A DNA stretch of 64,000 nt from Streptomyces sp. R44 (GCF_041053105.1 NZ_CP163444.1:7348501-7412500), one strand, 5' to 3'. Counted from the stretch's first letter, positions 44,738 to 53,749 are shown. The notes: a model not told the origin generated them from the letters alone. Translations and numbers: made by a program.

Positions 44738-45450
44738 GCCCAGGGCTCCTCTTCCGTGCTCGCCAGGATCTCCGCCAGGTGCAGCGCCCGCAGCGGCGCC
44801 TCCTGACGTCTCAGCATGCCGCCCACGTGCAGCAGACAGGAGTTGTCCGCCCCGCACAGGACATCCGCGCCCGTGGACAGCGCGTTCGTGATCTTGTCGG
44901 CACCCATCGCCGCCGAGACGTCCGGGTTCTTCACCGCGAAGGTGCCGCCGAAGCCGCAGCACTCCTCCGCGCCCGGCAGCTCCACCAGCTCCAGGCCCTT
45001 CACCGCCTCCAGGAGCCGCCGCGGCCGCTCCCCGAGCCCGAGGAGCCGCAGGCCGTGACAGGACGGGTGGTACGTCACCCGGTGCGGGAAGTACGCGCCC
45101 ACGTCCGTCACGCCGAGCACGTCCACGAGGAACTCCGTCAGCTCGTACACGCGCGGGGCCAGGCCCGCCGCGTCCGCGCCGAACGGCGGGTAGTGACGGC
45201 GGACCATCGCCGCGCACGAACCCGACGGGGTGACGACGTGGTCGTACCCCTCGAAGGCCCGGACCGTGCGCCGTACGAGCGGCTCGGTCTCCGCGCGGTA
45301 GCCGGTGTTGAACTGCGGCTGCCCGCAACAGGACTGCGCCGCCGGGAAGTCGACCTCGACGCCGAGCCGTTCGAGGAGCCGGACCGTGGCGACGCCCGTG
45401 GAAGGGAAGACGGCGTCGTTGACGCAGGTGACGAAGAGGGCGACACGCAT
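44734..45450 (-). CDS. lutA: Lactate utilisation protein LutA
   Basis: Fe-S oxidoreductase of 238 aa with two CCG-type domains: SCCGQPQFNTGYRAE, and CCGFGGTFAVKNPDVSAAMGADK. GAGGA precedes the start, and a GTG directly before the ATG (45453) is an alternative. First gene of lutABC. In Bacillus the operon answers to L-lactate through LutR; no regulator is adjacent here. Promoter was not fixed; the upstream 140 bp mainly hold the xylA terminator. Confidence 0.93.
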   Translation of the reverse strand: MRVALFVTCVNDAVFPSTGVATVRLLERLGVEVDFPAAQSCCGQPQFNTGYRAETEPLVRRTVRAFEGYDHVVTPSGSCAAMVRRHYPPFGADAAGLAPRVYELTEFLVDVLGVTDVGAYFPHRVTYHPSCHGLRLLGLGERPRRLLEAVKGLELVELPGAEECCGFGGTFAVKNPDVSAAMGADKITNALSTGADVLCGADNSCLLHVGGMLRRQEAPLRALHLAEILASTEEEPWA

Positions 45451-45535
45451 CACGGGTTCCTCGGGGCGGAGTCGAGTCGGGGGCGGCGCTTGCGGTACGT
45501 AGTGTCGCAGGGTCCGCCGGGATCGAGGACGTCGC

Positions 45536-45573
45536 GCGCGCGGCGGGTGGCTCGCCGGACACCCGCCGCGCGC
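45536..45573 (-). terminator. Terminator after xylA
   Basis: Perfect 14-bp GC stem (45536-45549 with 45560-45573) with a 10-nt loop, 22 bp beyond the xylA stop. Confidence 0.8.
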
Positions 45574-45594
45574 CGACCTGTCCCGCCGAGCGGC

Positions 45595-46764
45595 TCAGCG
45601 CACGCCGAGGAGGTGCTCAAGGGCCAGCTGGTCCAGGTGCTCGAAGGCCATCGAGCGTGCCGCGGCCGCGTCCGGGTCGAACGTCTCGTACGCCGTGGGG
45701 TCGGCGAGCAGCCCCGCGAGGCCGTCGGCGGCCGTGGGGACGGCGAGCTCGGGCAGCCGGGAGGCGGCGAGCGCGGCCACGACGTCCGGGTCGGCGCGGA
45801 AGGCCGCCGCCCGCTCCTTGAGGATCAGGTAGTTCCGCATGCAGTTCTTCGCGGACTCCCACACCCCGTCGAAGCCGTCGGTGCGCACCGGTTTGAAGTC
45901 GAAGTGGCGCGGACCCGCGTAACCGGCCGTCTCCAGGAGGTCCACGAGCCAGAACGCCTGGCGCAGGTCGCCCGCGCCGAAGCGGAAGTCCTGGTCGTAC
46001 TTGATGCCCGACTGGCCGTTCAGGTCGATGTGGAAGAGCTTGCCCGCCCACAGGGCCTGCGCGATGCCGTGCGGGAAGTTGAGCCCGGCCATCTGCTCGT
46101 GGCCCGTCTCCGGGTTCACGCCGACGAGCTCGGGGCGCTCCAGGCGCTCGATGAAGGCGAGCGCGTGCCCGATGGTGGGCAGCAGGATGTCGCCGCGCGG
46201 CTCGTTCGGCTTGGGCTCGATCGCGAAGCGCAGGTCGTAGCCCTGCTCGGTGACGTACTGGCCGAGCAGGTCGAATGCCTCCTTCATCCGGTCGAGCGCG
46301 ACCTGCACGTCCTTGGCGGCGCCGGACTCGGCGCCCTCCCGGCCGCCCCAGGCGACATAGGTGGTGGCGCCGAGCTCGACGGCCAGATCGATGTTCCGGA
46401 GGGTCTTGCGCAGGGCGAAGCGGCGCACGTCCCGGTCGTTGGCGGTGAAGGCGCCGTCCTTGAAGACGGGGTGGGTGAAGAGGTTCGTGGTCGCCATGGG
46501 CACGGCGAGTCCGGTGCGGTCCAGGGCGGCCCGGAAGCGCTTGACGATCGCGTCCCGCTCGCCGTCCGGCGCCCCGAAGGGGATCAGGTCGTCGTCGTGG
46601 AAGGTGATGCCGTACGCGCCGAGGCCGGCGAGCCGCTCGACGGACTCCACGGGGTCGAGGGCGGGCCGGGTCGCCTCGCCGAAGGGGTCGCGGCCCTGCC
46701 AGCCCACGGTCCAGAGTCCGAAGGTGAACCGGTCCTCGGGCGTGGGGGTGAAGCGCTCCGACAT
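45595..46764 (-). CDS. xylA: Xylose isomerase
   Basis: Xylose isomerase, 389 aa, the normal length for the Streptomyces (class I) enzyme; interconverts D-xylose and D-xylulose (and glucose/fructose). Catalytic His in [16 protein letters not shown], metal and Lys residues in [13 protein letters not shown], and [23 protein letters not shown] and HFDFKPVR are intact. GGGAG precedes the ATG. Divergent from xylB across 105 bp. Confidence 0.97.
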   Translation of the reverse strand: MSERFTPTPEDRFTFGLWTVGWQGRDPFGEATRPALDPVESVERLAGLGAYGITFHDDDLIPFGAPDGERDAIVKRFRAALDRTGLAVPMATTNLFTHPVFKDGAFTANDRDVRRFALRKTLRNIDLAVELGATTYVAWGGREGAESGAAKDVQVALDRMKEAFDLLGQYVTEQGYDLRFAIEPKPNEPRGDILLPTIGHALAFIERLERPELVGVNPETGHEQMAGLNFPHGIAQALWAGKLFHIDLNGQSGIKYDQDFRFGAGDLRQAFWLVDLLETAGYAGPRHFDFKPVRTDGFDGVWESAKNCMRNYLILKERAAAFRADPDVVAALAASRLPELAVPTAADGLAGLLADPTAYETFDPDAAAARSMAFEHLDQLALEHLLGVR

Positions 46765-46786
46765 GGTGTCTCCCTGCTACTGGCCG

Positions 46787-46815
46787 TCGGATTTGTTTTC
46801 TGACATAACTAATAC
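46787..46815. promoter_or_regulatory. Shared xylA/xylB control region
   Basis: The only AT-rich run of the 105-bp divergent gap (around TTTGTTTTCTGACATAAC). It probably holds both promoters and a ROK/XylR-type operator; no clear -35/-10 pair could be assigned. Confidence 0.5.
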
Positions 46816-46869
46816 GGGACGGGGCCGCTGAACGCCAGCCCCCGACGAATCGAGAGATGAGGTGAGGGC

Positions 46870-48348
46870 GTGCCCGCGAGCCGCTCCGTCGTGATCGGCG
46901 TGGACAGCTCCACGCAGTCCACCAAGGCCGTCGCCGTCGACGCCGAAACCGGCGAGCTCCTCGCCCTCGGCCGTGCCCCGCACACGGTCACCGGCTCCGG
47001 CGGGGCGCGCGAGAGCGACCCCGAGGAGTGGTGGACCGCCCTCGCCGCGGCCGTCCGCGCGGCGGTCCGGGACGCGGACGTGCCGGCCTCCGCCGTCACC
47101 GGCATCGCGGTCGCCGGCCAGCAGCACGGCCTCGTCACCCTCCGCGCCGACGGCCGCCCCCTGCGGCCCGCGCTGCTCTGGAACGACACCCGCTCCGCCC
47201 CGCAGGCCGCCGCCCTCGCCGCCCGCCTCGGCGGCCCCGAGTCCTGGCTGGAACGGACCGGTTCGGTCCCCGTCGCCTCCATGACCGCCGCCAAGTGGCA
47301 GTGGCTCCGCGAGCACGAGCCGGAGCACGCCGAGGCCGCGCGCGGGATCCGCCTCCCGCACGACCACCTCACCGAACGCCTCTCCGGAGCCGCCGTCACC
47401 GACCCCGGGGACGCCTCCGGCACCTGCTGGTACGGGACCGCCACCGGCGCCTACGACCCGGAGGTCCTCGACCTCCTCGGCCTGGACCCGGCCCTGCTGC
47501 CGGCCGTCGCCCCCTCCGGCGCCACCCGCGCCGGCACCCTCGCCCCGGCCGCCGCCGAGGCCCTCGGCCTGCCCCGTACCGTCGCCGTCGCCGCCGGGAC
47601 CGGCGACAACATGGCCGCCGCCGTCGGACTCGGCCTCGGCGGCGCGGGCCTCCTCGACCACCCCGTCGTGAGCCTCGGCACCTCAGGGACCGTCTTCGCC
47701 GCGACCCGCGCCCGCCCCGCCGACCCCGGCCTCGCCGGCTTCGCCGCCACCGACGGCACGTACCTCCCGCTCGGCTGCACCCTCAACTGCACGCTCGCCG
47801 TGGACCGGTTCGCCACGCTCCTCGGCCTCGACCGCGAGGACGCGGCACCCGGCGGCGGTGTCGTCGTCCTCCCGTACCTGGACGGCGAACGCACCCCGGA
47901 CCTCCCGCACGCCGCCGGTCTCGTCACCGGCCTGAGGCACGGCACCGACCCGCGCGCGATCCTGGGCGCCGCGTACGAAGGCGCCGCCTTCACCGTCCTG
48001 CGCGCCCTCGACGAACTCCTCGCCGCCTGCGGCCTCGATCCCGCGGCGCCCGCCGTACGGGACCGTCCGCTGCGCCTGATCGGCGGCGGGTCACGCGGCC
48101 GGGCCTGGACGGAGACCATCCGCAGACTCTCCGGCCGCCCCCTGCTCGTCCCGGCCGCCGAGGAACTCGTCGCGCTCGGCGCTGCGGCGCTGGCCGCAGG
48201 AGCGGCGACCGGCGCCGACCCGGTCGCGCTGGCCACCACCTGGGGCACCGGAACGGGCACCGTCCTGCCCCCGGCCCCGCGCGACGAGGAGACCTGGGAC
48301 CGGATCGCGTCCGTCCTCACCGCGGCGGCACCCACGCTGCTGCGCTGA
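46870..48348 (+). CDS. xylB: Xylulokinase
   Basis: FGGY-family kinase, 492 aa, GTG start after GAGGTGAGG. N-terminal ATPase motif VIGVDSSTQSTKAVAVD, the substrate block IAVAGQQHGLVTL ... LLWNDTRS, the hinge GTSGTVFAAT and C-terminal RLIGGGSRGRAWTE. Phosphorylates D-xylulose to xylulose-5-phosphate, feeding the pentose phosphate pathway. Paired divergently with xylA, the standard Streptomyces layout. Confidence 0.96.
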   Translation: MPASRSVVIGVDSSTQSTKAVAVDAETGELLALGRAPHTVTGSGGARESDPEEWWTALAAAVRAAVRDADVPASAVTGIAVAGQQHGLVTLRADGRPLRPALLWNDTRSAPQAAALAARLGGPESWLERTGSVPVASMTAAKWQWLREHEPEHAEAARGIRLPHDHLTERLSGAAVTDPGDASGTCWYGTATGAYDPEVLDLLGLDPALLPAVAPSGATRAGTLAPAAAEALGLPRTVAVAAGTGDNMAAAVGLGLGGAGLLDHPVVSLGTSGTVFAATRARPADPGLAGFAATDGTYLPLGCTLNCTLAVDRFATLLGLDREDAAPGGGVVVLPYLDGERTPDLPHAAGLVTGLRHGTDPRAILGAAYEGAAFTVLRALDELLAACGLDPAAPAVRDRPLRLIGGGSRGRAWTETIRRLSGRPLLVPAAEELVALGAAALAAGAATGADPVALATTWGTGTGTVLPPAPRDEETWDRIASVLTAAAPTLLR

Positions 48349-48421
48349 GGACGGGTCCGGCGAAGACCTGCCCCGGGCGCGCTGCCGGGGTTACCCTTCG
48401 GGAAACAACGGGGGAGGCACC

Positions 48422-48652
48422 ATGTTCTCGCTACTCATCCTGTTCGGCGTGCTCGGCGGTATCGGGGCGCTCCTGATCGTCACTCTGCTCCGCAGGGGCG
48501 GCGGCCGCGCGGACACGGTCGAGGGCCTGCTGCAGGAGCAGGAGGCCCTGCGCCGGGCCAGGACCGACCGGGTCTCCTTCAACTCCTTCGCCGCCCACAA
48601 CTCCGTACCGACCGCGAGCGACACCTACGTCCGCCGCAACGGTCGGCCGTAG
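48422..48652 (+). CDS. Small single-pass membrane protein
   Basis: Protein of 76 aa with one N-terminal helix (FSLLILFGVLGGIGALLIVTLL, about 2-23), then a basic and charged cytoplasmic tail (EQEALRRARTDRVSF). Strong GGGGAGG before the ATG and a TACCCT -10 at 48392-48397 support a real gene. No known domain. Confidence 0.75.
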   Translation: MFSLLILFGVLGGIGALLIVTLLRRGGGRADTVEGLLQEQEALRRARTDRVSFNSFAAHNSVPTASDTYVRRNGRP

Positions 48653-48694
48653 CCGGGCGCTCACTCCGCCCGGCCGAGATCGCGGGAGGTTCTC

Positions 48695-49345
48695 TCAGGA
48701 GGTGGGCCAGTCCACCTCACGCTCCAGCGGAACCTCGGTCACGCTCACGAACTGCGGTGCGCCGAACGCCCGGACCATGACGCCGTTTCCGAGGCCGGTG
48801 ACCTCCAGGGCCAGGTGCTCGGCCCCCACGCGCAGGTCGAGCCTCACCACGGGCTCGCCCCCGAAGTCCGGCATGCGGTGGATCCGGGCTCCGGGGTACG
48901 TCAGGGCCGTCAGCCTGTCCCGCATCTGCGCGTACGTGGCCGTCTCCCTTCCGGAGAACGCCCTGCTGATCCGGAGCTGGTGCGTCCGGGCGGCGCACTC
49001 CTCCGCCGGCGTCAGCGGCACCGGGTCGGACAGGACGGGCAGGGTGCGGTCGGGGGCCGGTGCCGAGGGGACCTGGCCGACGGCGCCGAGGACGTTCGGT
49101 TCGCAGCGCTGCGCGATGAGGTCGGCCAACTCCAGGAACCGCGCCTCGGCCTTGCGGGCGCTCGTCACGGCGGTGGCCGCCCGGGCGGTCCGCGCGGGGG
49201 AGGGGCGGGAGGCGGCCGGGACGGCGGAGGCGCGAGCGGAGGCCGTGGTGGTGGCGTGGGCGCTCTGGGTACCGACGGCGGCCAGGACGACGACGCTGCC
49301 GAGGGCGGCGGTGAGCAGGGGCTTCGGGAGAAGAATCGATCGCAT
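48695..49345 (-). CDS. Secreted protein of unknown function
   Basis: Protein of 216 aa with a signal peptide (about 1-31, ending AHA), an Ala/Ser-rich low-complexity stretch (32-62), a helical segment (TSARKAEARFLELADLIAQRC), two or more Cys residues (PVPLTPAEECAARTHQL) and a beta-rich end. No recognised family. The ATG at 49345 opens the signal peptide. A perfect palindrome TGAGTA-GGCG-TACTCA lies 36-51 bp upstream. Confidence 0.75.
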   Translation of the reverse strand: MRSILLPKPLLTAALGSVVVLAAVGTQSAHATTTASARASAVPAASRPSPARTARAATAVTSARKAEARFLELADLIAQRCEPNVLGAVGQVPSAPAPDRTLPVLSDPVPLTPAEECAARTHQLRISRAFSGRETATYAQMRDRLTALTYPGARIHRMPDFGGEPVVRLDLRVGAEHLALEVTGLGNGVMVRAFGAPQFVSVTEVPLEREVDWPTS

Positions 49346-49380
49346 GCCGCTACCTTGCGGGCCGGCGGCCACCGGCCGCC

Positions 49381-49396
49381 TGAGTAGGCGTACTCA
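49381..49396. promoter_or_regulatory. Perfect palindrome before the secreted-protein gene
   Basis: TGAGTAGGCGTACTCA, 6-bp arms around a 4-bp centre, well placed to be a promoter-proximal operator for the minus-strand gene. The rest of the 49346-49691 gap shows no further gene or strong repeat. Confidence 0.5.
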
Positions 49397-49691
49397 TTCC
49401 GCCGGATCACCGACTCAGGCCGGTGGGGCACGCCGGGGCAAGGCTGTTGGCCGATCCGGCGGATGCCACCGGGCGCGCGGTGACCCAGCCGGCTGCCCGG
49501 CCCGCCGCCGCGTCATCGTCCGACGCGAACGTCCCCACCCGAAGATCACGGCCTCAACATCCGTACGTGGTCCGCAGCGGCCGGCAGGACCGAGCCCGGC
49601 CATGACGACCTCGCGTGGCTTCGGGGCGACGGCCCGTCGCGGCTCACCCGCCGGGTCGCGCCATCCGGTGCGTTCGTCAGGGTCTGCGGCC

Positions 49692-50243
49692 ATGACTGAG
49701 ATCACCGCCGAAGTGTGGCCGGAACCTCCACTCGCCGGCACCGAGGCGGCAGCCGTCCTCGGCGCCCTCGAGCGTCAGCGGGCCACGCCGGCCTGGAAGT
49801 GCTCCGGCCTGGACGCCGCCGGCCTGCGAGCCACGTTCGGCGCGTCCACCCTCACTCTGGGAGGACTGCTCAAACACCTGGCACACGTGGAAGACAGCCA
49901 CTTCGCCCGGCTGTGGCTCGCCTCTGCCGTCGGCGCGCCCTGGGGCTCCGTCGACTGGGACGGCGATCCCGACTGGGACTACCGCTCCGCCGCCCAGGAC
50001 ACCCCGGAGCAACTGCGCGCTCTCTGGCGGGAATCGGTGGCGCGCTCCCGTGTCATCGTCGACGAGGCACTCCGTGCGGGCGGGCTCGACCAGCTCGGCG
50101 CCCACACCACCCGTAGCGGCGAGCGCCCCAACCTCCGTCGCATTCTCCTGGACCTCATCGAGGAGTACGCCCGCCACGCCGGTCACGCCGACCTCATCCG
50201 CGAATCCGTCGACGGCCTCACGGGCGAGGACCCGCCGAGGTGA
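49692..50243 (+). CDS. DinB/DUF664 family protein
   Basis: Protein of 183 aa of the DinB-like four-helix-bundle superfamily (DUF664 type). Metal-ligand positions are plausible: LLKHLAHVEDSHF, the Trp-rich WDGDPDWDYRSA segment and the C-terminal EEYARHAGHADLIRESVDG. Members act as thiol-dependent or metal-dependent transferases, or have no known role. Ribosome site is weak. Its 3' end overlaps the convergent gene by 26 bp. Confidence 0.85.
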   Translation: MTEITAEVWPEPPLAGTEAAAVLGALERQRATPAWKCSGLDAAGLRATFGASTLTLGGLLKHLAHVEDSHFARLWLASAVGAPWGSVDWDGDPDWDYRSAAQDTPEQLRALWRESVARSRVIVDEALRAGGLDQLGAHTTRSGERPNLRRILLDLIEEYARHAGHADLIRESVDGLTGEDPPR

Positions 50244-50748
50244 GACCGGCTCGGCGGCGGTGGTAGGCCACCGCCACCGCCGCGAGCAGCGGGGCCCAGG
50301 CCAGGAGGGGCAGGTAGCAGGCGTAGAACAGGGCGTCCTGGAGCGGGCTCTCGGTGTGGGTGCCGGGGGCGTTCTCGCCGATGCCCGCGTACGCCACGTA
50401 CGCGAACCAGCAGGTGAGCGCGGTCAGTCCGAACGCCCCCGCCAGCGCGGCGATCGTCGCGCCCCGCGCGCCGACCGGGCGGCCGCCGAGGAACGGGAGG
50501 CGGCGGGGGAACACCTCGCCCCACTCGCGGACCAGACCCAGCGTCAGGAAGGCGAGCAGTTCGGCGAGCGCCGTCAGGACGATCTGGAAGACGGCCTGGC
50601 GGAGCGACGGGTCGTCCACCCGGGCCACCGGCGCACCGAACGTCAGGGCGAGACGCCAGAGGCCGGACGGCAGGACGATCAGCGGTACGGCGTGGGCGGC
50701 GACGGCGGCCCAACGGGGCACGTCGGGAAGGGCCTTGAGCTTCATCAT
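50218..50748 (-). CDS. Integral membrane protein, unknown function
   Basis: Protein of 176 aa with about four membrane helices (AAVAAHAVPLIVLPSGLWRLA; VFQIVLTALAELLAFLTLGL; IAALAGAFGLTALTCWFAYVAY; FYACYLPLLAWAPLLAAVAVAY). It starts with tandem ATGs (50748/50745) without a good ribosome site. The family is common in Streptomyces but uncharacterised. The frameshifted gene at 22435 appears to be a shortened relative. Confidence 0.75.
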   Translation of the reverse strand: MMKLKALPDVPRWAAVAAHAVPLIVLPSGLWRLALTFGAPVARVDDPSLRQAVFQIVLTALAELLAFLTLGLVREWGEVFPRRLPFLGGRPVGARGATIAALAGAFGLTALTCWFAYVAYAGIGENAPGTHTESPLQDALFYACYLPLLAWAPLLAAVAVAYHRRRAGLTSAGPRP

Positions 50749-50846
50749 GCAACCCAGGCTGCCGCCGGGCAGGGCCCCCGGGCATCGGTCGGGAAGCCGC
50801 ACCGCCTCCCCCGCGCGGGGGAGGCGGGGTCCTCCGCGGCGGAGCG

Positions 50847-51791
50847 TCAGGCCCCGGCGACCCGGCGCTGGTGGACGCGCAGGTGCAGGGTCGCCAGGTC
50901 GAGCAGCGGGGTCGGCACGCCGAGGGCCCGCGCCCGGGCGGTCAGGTCGCCGAAGAGGTGCTCGACCTCGGTCGGGCGGCCCGCGACCAGATCGCGGTAG
51001 AGGGACGGCACCATCGGCGAACCCGACGCCGACACCACGGCGAGCGTCGCCGCCCGCTCCTGCTCCGGTACGGGGTGCCCGGCCGCGGCGGCGATCGCGG
51101 AGGCCTCGTCGAGCACCGCGGGGCCGAACGCCGGGCCGCCCTCCACGTCGTACACCTCGCCGACCGTGCCGCGCATCAGACTCGTCACCGCGCCGAACGT
51201 CGTGATGAACACCCACTTGTGCCACATCGCCGTGATGACGTCGGCCGGCACCGGCGCGTCGATCCCCGCCCCTTCGAGGACCTTGCGGATCCGCTCCACG
51301 CGCGCGGAGACCGTCCCGTCCCGCGCCTCCCGCTCACCGGACTGCTCGCCGAAGGCCAGATGCGCCAGCGGGGCGAGCCGCCGGATGTCGCCCGCGTCGT
51401 CCAGGGTGGTCACCACCTTGGCGACGCCGCCGAGGACGGCCCCGGTGCCGAAGCGGGCGTTGAGGGCGTCGATGTGGGCGAGGCCGTTGAGGAGCGGTAT
51501 GACGGCCGTGTCCGGTCCGACGGCCGGTGCGACGTCCTCGATGGCCCGGTCGAGCCCGGTGGACTTCACCGACAGCAGCACCAGGTCGTACGGCTCGCGC
51601 AGCTCGCCGGCCGTGACGAGGCGGGGCTCCACCGTCCACTCCTCGTCGCGGCCCACGACCCGGAGCCCGCGCTCGCGCAGCGCGGCCGCCCGGGCCGGGC
51701 GGACCAGGAAGGTGACGTCCTCGCCGGCGCGGGCGAGCAGGGCGCCGAAGTAGCCACCGGTGGCACCGGCGCCGACGACCAGGATCTTCAT
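50847..51791 (-). CDS. 2-dehydropantoate 2-reductase family protein
   Basis: ApbA/PanE family reductase, 314 aa. N-terminal Rossmann motif KILVVGAGATGGYFGALLARAG, VLLSVKSTGLDRAI and LLNGLAHIDAL, then the C-terminal helical domain (WHKWVFITTFGAVTSLMRGTVGEV with the catalytic Lys). It may make pantoate for pantothenate, but actinobacteria have several paralogues, so the substrate is open. Its ATG shares a base with the stop of the HxlR gene, so both are one leaderless transcript. Confidence 0.85.
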   Translation of the reverse strand: MKILVVGAGATGGYFGALLARAGEDVTFLVRPARAAALRERGLRVVGRDEEWTVEPRLVTAGELREPYDLVLLSVKSTGLDRAIEDVAPAVGPDTAVIPLLNGLAHIDALNARFGTGAVLGGVAKVVTTLDDAGDIRRLAPLAHLAFGEQSGEREARDGTVSARVERIRKVLEGAGIDAPVPADVITAMWHKWVFITTFGAVTSLMRGTVGEVYDVEGGPAFGPAVLDEASAIAAAAGHPVPEQERAATLAVVSASGSPMVPSLYRDLVAGRPTEVEHLFGDLTARARALGVPTPLLDLATLHLRVHQRRVAGA

Positions 51792-52357
51792 CAGGGTGAA
51801 CCCTTCGTGGGGCGCCGCGGGGGCGCGGTGGTGAGGAGCGGGGTGAGCAGCCGGTGCGGCCGGGTGAGCGCCGCCGTCACCGGGTCGTCGTCCGGGCCCG
51901 CGGGGGCGAGCCCCGGTCCCGGGGCGACCAGGACGTCCCGTACGGGAACGGCCGCGCCGCAGCGGGCGCAGTGCCCGTCCGGGTCGAGCGGGGCCTCGTC
52001 CTCCGCGTGCAGGAAGACACGGCGCGGGCCGCCCGGCGCCGCGTAGAACTCCTCGCCCCAGACGGTGAGCGCGCGGACGGCCGGCCAGAGCGCGACGCCC
52101 TTGGGCGTGAGCCCGTACACCTCGCGCCGGCCCGTTCCCGTCTCGGGGCGGCGCGTCAGGACGCCCGCCTCGGTGAGGGTGGCGAGCCGGTCGGTGAGGA
52201 CGGCCCGGGGGACGCCCAGGTGCGCGGCGAACTCGCCGAACCTGCGGACCCCGTAGAAGGCGTCCCGCAGGATCAGCAGCGTCCAGCGCTCGCCGACGAT
52301 CTCCATCGAGCGGGCGAGGGCACAGGTCTGACCGCGGTAGTCGCGCGGAAGCGTCAT
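51791..52357 (-). CDS. HxlR-family transcriptional regulator
   Basis: Regulator of 188 aa. HxlR winged helix (CALARSMEIVGERWTLLILRDAFYGVRRFGEF ... LGVPRAVLTDRLATLTEAGVL), followed by a long tail with a CARCG motif (GHCARCGAAVPVRD), a possible half zinc site. The promoter TAGGCT stands seven bases before the ATG, so the message is probably leaderless. A perfect inverted repeat upstream is the likely operator. Coupled to the PanE-like gene. Confidence 0.9.
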   Translation of the reverse strand: MTLPRDYRGQTCALARSMEIVGERWTLLILRDAFYGVRRFGEFAAHLGVPRAVLTDRLATLTEAGVLTRRPETGTGRREVYGLTPKGVALWPAVRALTVWGEEFYAAPGGPRRVFLHAEDEAPLDPDGHCARCGAAVPVRDVLVAPGPGLAPAGPDDDPVTAALTRPHRLLTPLLTTAPPRRPTKGSP

Positions 52358-52364
52358 GGGCGGG

Positions 52365-52370
52365 AGCCTA
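52365..52370 (-). promoter_or_regulatory. -10 element for leaderless HxlR gene
   Basis: On the minus strand TAGGCT, then exactly seven bases, then ATG at 52357, with no ribosome site. Confidence 0.7.
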
Positions 52371-52379
52371 GCGCAGAAG

Positions 52380-52396
52380 AGTTCGGTGACCGAACT
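52380..52396. promoter_or_regulatory. Candidate HxlR operator between HxlR and ROK genes
   Basis: AGTTCGG-TGA-CCGAACT is a perfect 7-3-7 inverted repeat covering the -35 area of the HxlR promoter and lying upstream of the facing ROK promoter. Confidence 0.7.
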
Positions 52397-52422
52397 GTTT
52401 TCGTGAGAGCGAAAGGGACGAC

Positions 52423-52428
52423 TAGGCT
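52423..52428 (+). promoter_or_regulatory. -10 element for the ROK gene
   Basis: TAGGCT, ten bases before the ATG at 52439, with no ribosome site; a leaderless or very short-leader transcript is likely. Confidence 0.6.
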
Positions 52429-52438
52429 TCCGCTCACC

Positions 52439-53641
52439 ATGAACCAGCCCACGGAACCCAAGGCCGACAAGTCGGGAGTGCGCCGGCACAACCTGAGCCT
52501 CGTCCTGCGGACCGTCGCCGAGGCCGGCGAGACGACCCGGGCGGCGGTCGCGGCCCGGGTCGGGCTCACCCGGCCCGCCGTCTCCTCCCTCGTCGAGCAA
52601 CTCCTCGACCTCGGCTTCCTCGTCGAATCGGGCAAGACCTTCAGCGGGCAGGCGGGACGGCCGGGCACCGTGCTCAAACCGGCGGACACCGGCCCCGCCG
52701 GCCTCGGCGTCGAGATCAACGTCGACTACGTCACCGTCCGCGTCGTCGACCTGACCGGCACCGACCGCGTCCGCCGCACCGAGCGCCTCGACAACCGGGA
52801 GGCCGACGCCGCCGGTGTCCTCGCGCGCGCCGCGGGCATCGCCGCCGAGGCCCTGGACGAGGCCGCCGAGCGGCGCCTCGCCCCGGCCGGAGCCGCGCTC
52901 GCCCTCCCCGGACTCGTCTCCGGCGGGACCGTCCGGCAGGCCCCCAACCTCGGCTGGAACGAGGTCCCCGCCGAAGCCCTCTTCGCCCAGGGCCTCACCA
53001 CACTGCGCCCCGCCACCACCGGGCTGCCCGTCACCTCCGACAACGAGGCCAACATGGCGGCCCTGGCCGAACTGTGGTCCGGCTCCCTCGGCGACATCCG
53101 CACCTTCCTGCACCTCACCGGGGAGATCGGTGTCGGCGGCGCGATCGTCGTCCACGGCGAACTCCTGCGCGGCGCCCACGGCTTCGCCGGCGAGATCGGT
53201 CACCTCGTCGTCGACGCGGAAGGCCCGCGCTGCCGCTGCGGCTCCCGCGGCTGCCTGGAGCAGTACGCCGGACAGGCCGCCCTCCTCGCCTCGGCGGGCG
53301 CCACCGGCGTCCCGGACCTCGCGCGCCGCGCGCAGACCGGGGAACCGCGCGCCGTCACCGCCCTCGCCGAAGCCGGCCGGATGCTGGGCCGCGCCCTGTC
53401 GGGAGCCGTGAACCTCCTCGACCCCGAGGCCGTCGTCCTCGGGGGCATCTACCCGCAGCTGATGCCCTGGCTGACGCCCGCCCTCACCGAGGAACTCTCC
53501 GCCCGCGTCGTCTCCGGCCTCTGGACCCCGGACGCGGGGCGCCTCCGTCCGGCCTCCGCCGCCACCGACGCCTCGCGCGGCGCGGCCGCCCTCGTCCTCC
53601 ACGACGTCCTGGCCGACCCGCTGAACTACGCGCCGCAGTAG
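52439..53641 (+). CDS. ROK-family transcriptional regulator
   Basis: ROK repressor, 400 aa. Winged helix at about 12-65 (NLSLVLRTVAEAGETTRAAVAARVGLTRPAVSSLVEQ), then ROK fold with GAHGFAGEIGHLVVD and the zinc motif CRCGSRGCLEQY. No sugar genes adjoin it; the neighbours are HxlR/PanE on one side and an ABC exporter on the other, so its target is unknown. The last codons (TACGCGCCGCAGTAG) are repeated just downstream. Confidence 0.9.
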   Translation: MNQPTEPKADKSGVRRHNLSLVLRTVAEAGETTRAAVAARVGLTRPAVSSLVEQLLDLGFLVESGKTFSGQAGRPGTVLKPADTGPAGLGVEINVDYVTVRVVDLTGTDRVRRTERLDNREADAAGVLARAAGIAAEALDEAAERRLAPAGAALALPGLVSGGTVRQAPNLGWNEVPAEALFAQGLTTLRPATTGLPVTSDNEANMAALAELWSGSLGDIRTFLHLTGEIGVGGAIVVHGELLRGAHGFAGEIGHLVVDAEGPRCRCGSRGCLEQYAGQAALLASAGATGVPDLARRAQTGEPRAVTALAEAGRMLGRALSGAVNLLDPEAVVLGGIYPQLMPWLTPALTEELSARVVSGLWTPDAGRLRPASAATDASRGAAALVLHDVLADPLNYAPQ

Positions 53642-53680
53642 GGGTCCTCCACGGGTGCCCCGACCTACGCGCCGCAGTAG
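53626..53680 (+). repeat. 16-bp direct repeat of the ROK gene end
   Basis: CTACGCGCCGCAGTAG occurs at 53626-53641 (last codons and stop of the ROK gene) and again at 53665-53680, 39 bp apart: a partial duplication of the 3' end. Confidence 0.8.
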
Positions 53681-53749
53681 CCCCCCGCGCGTCCGGTCGC
53701 TCTCATCCCGCTCTCACGCGGGCCTTATCCCGTCATCACACGACGCCCC

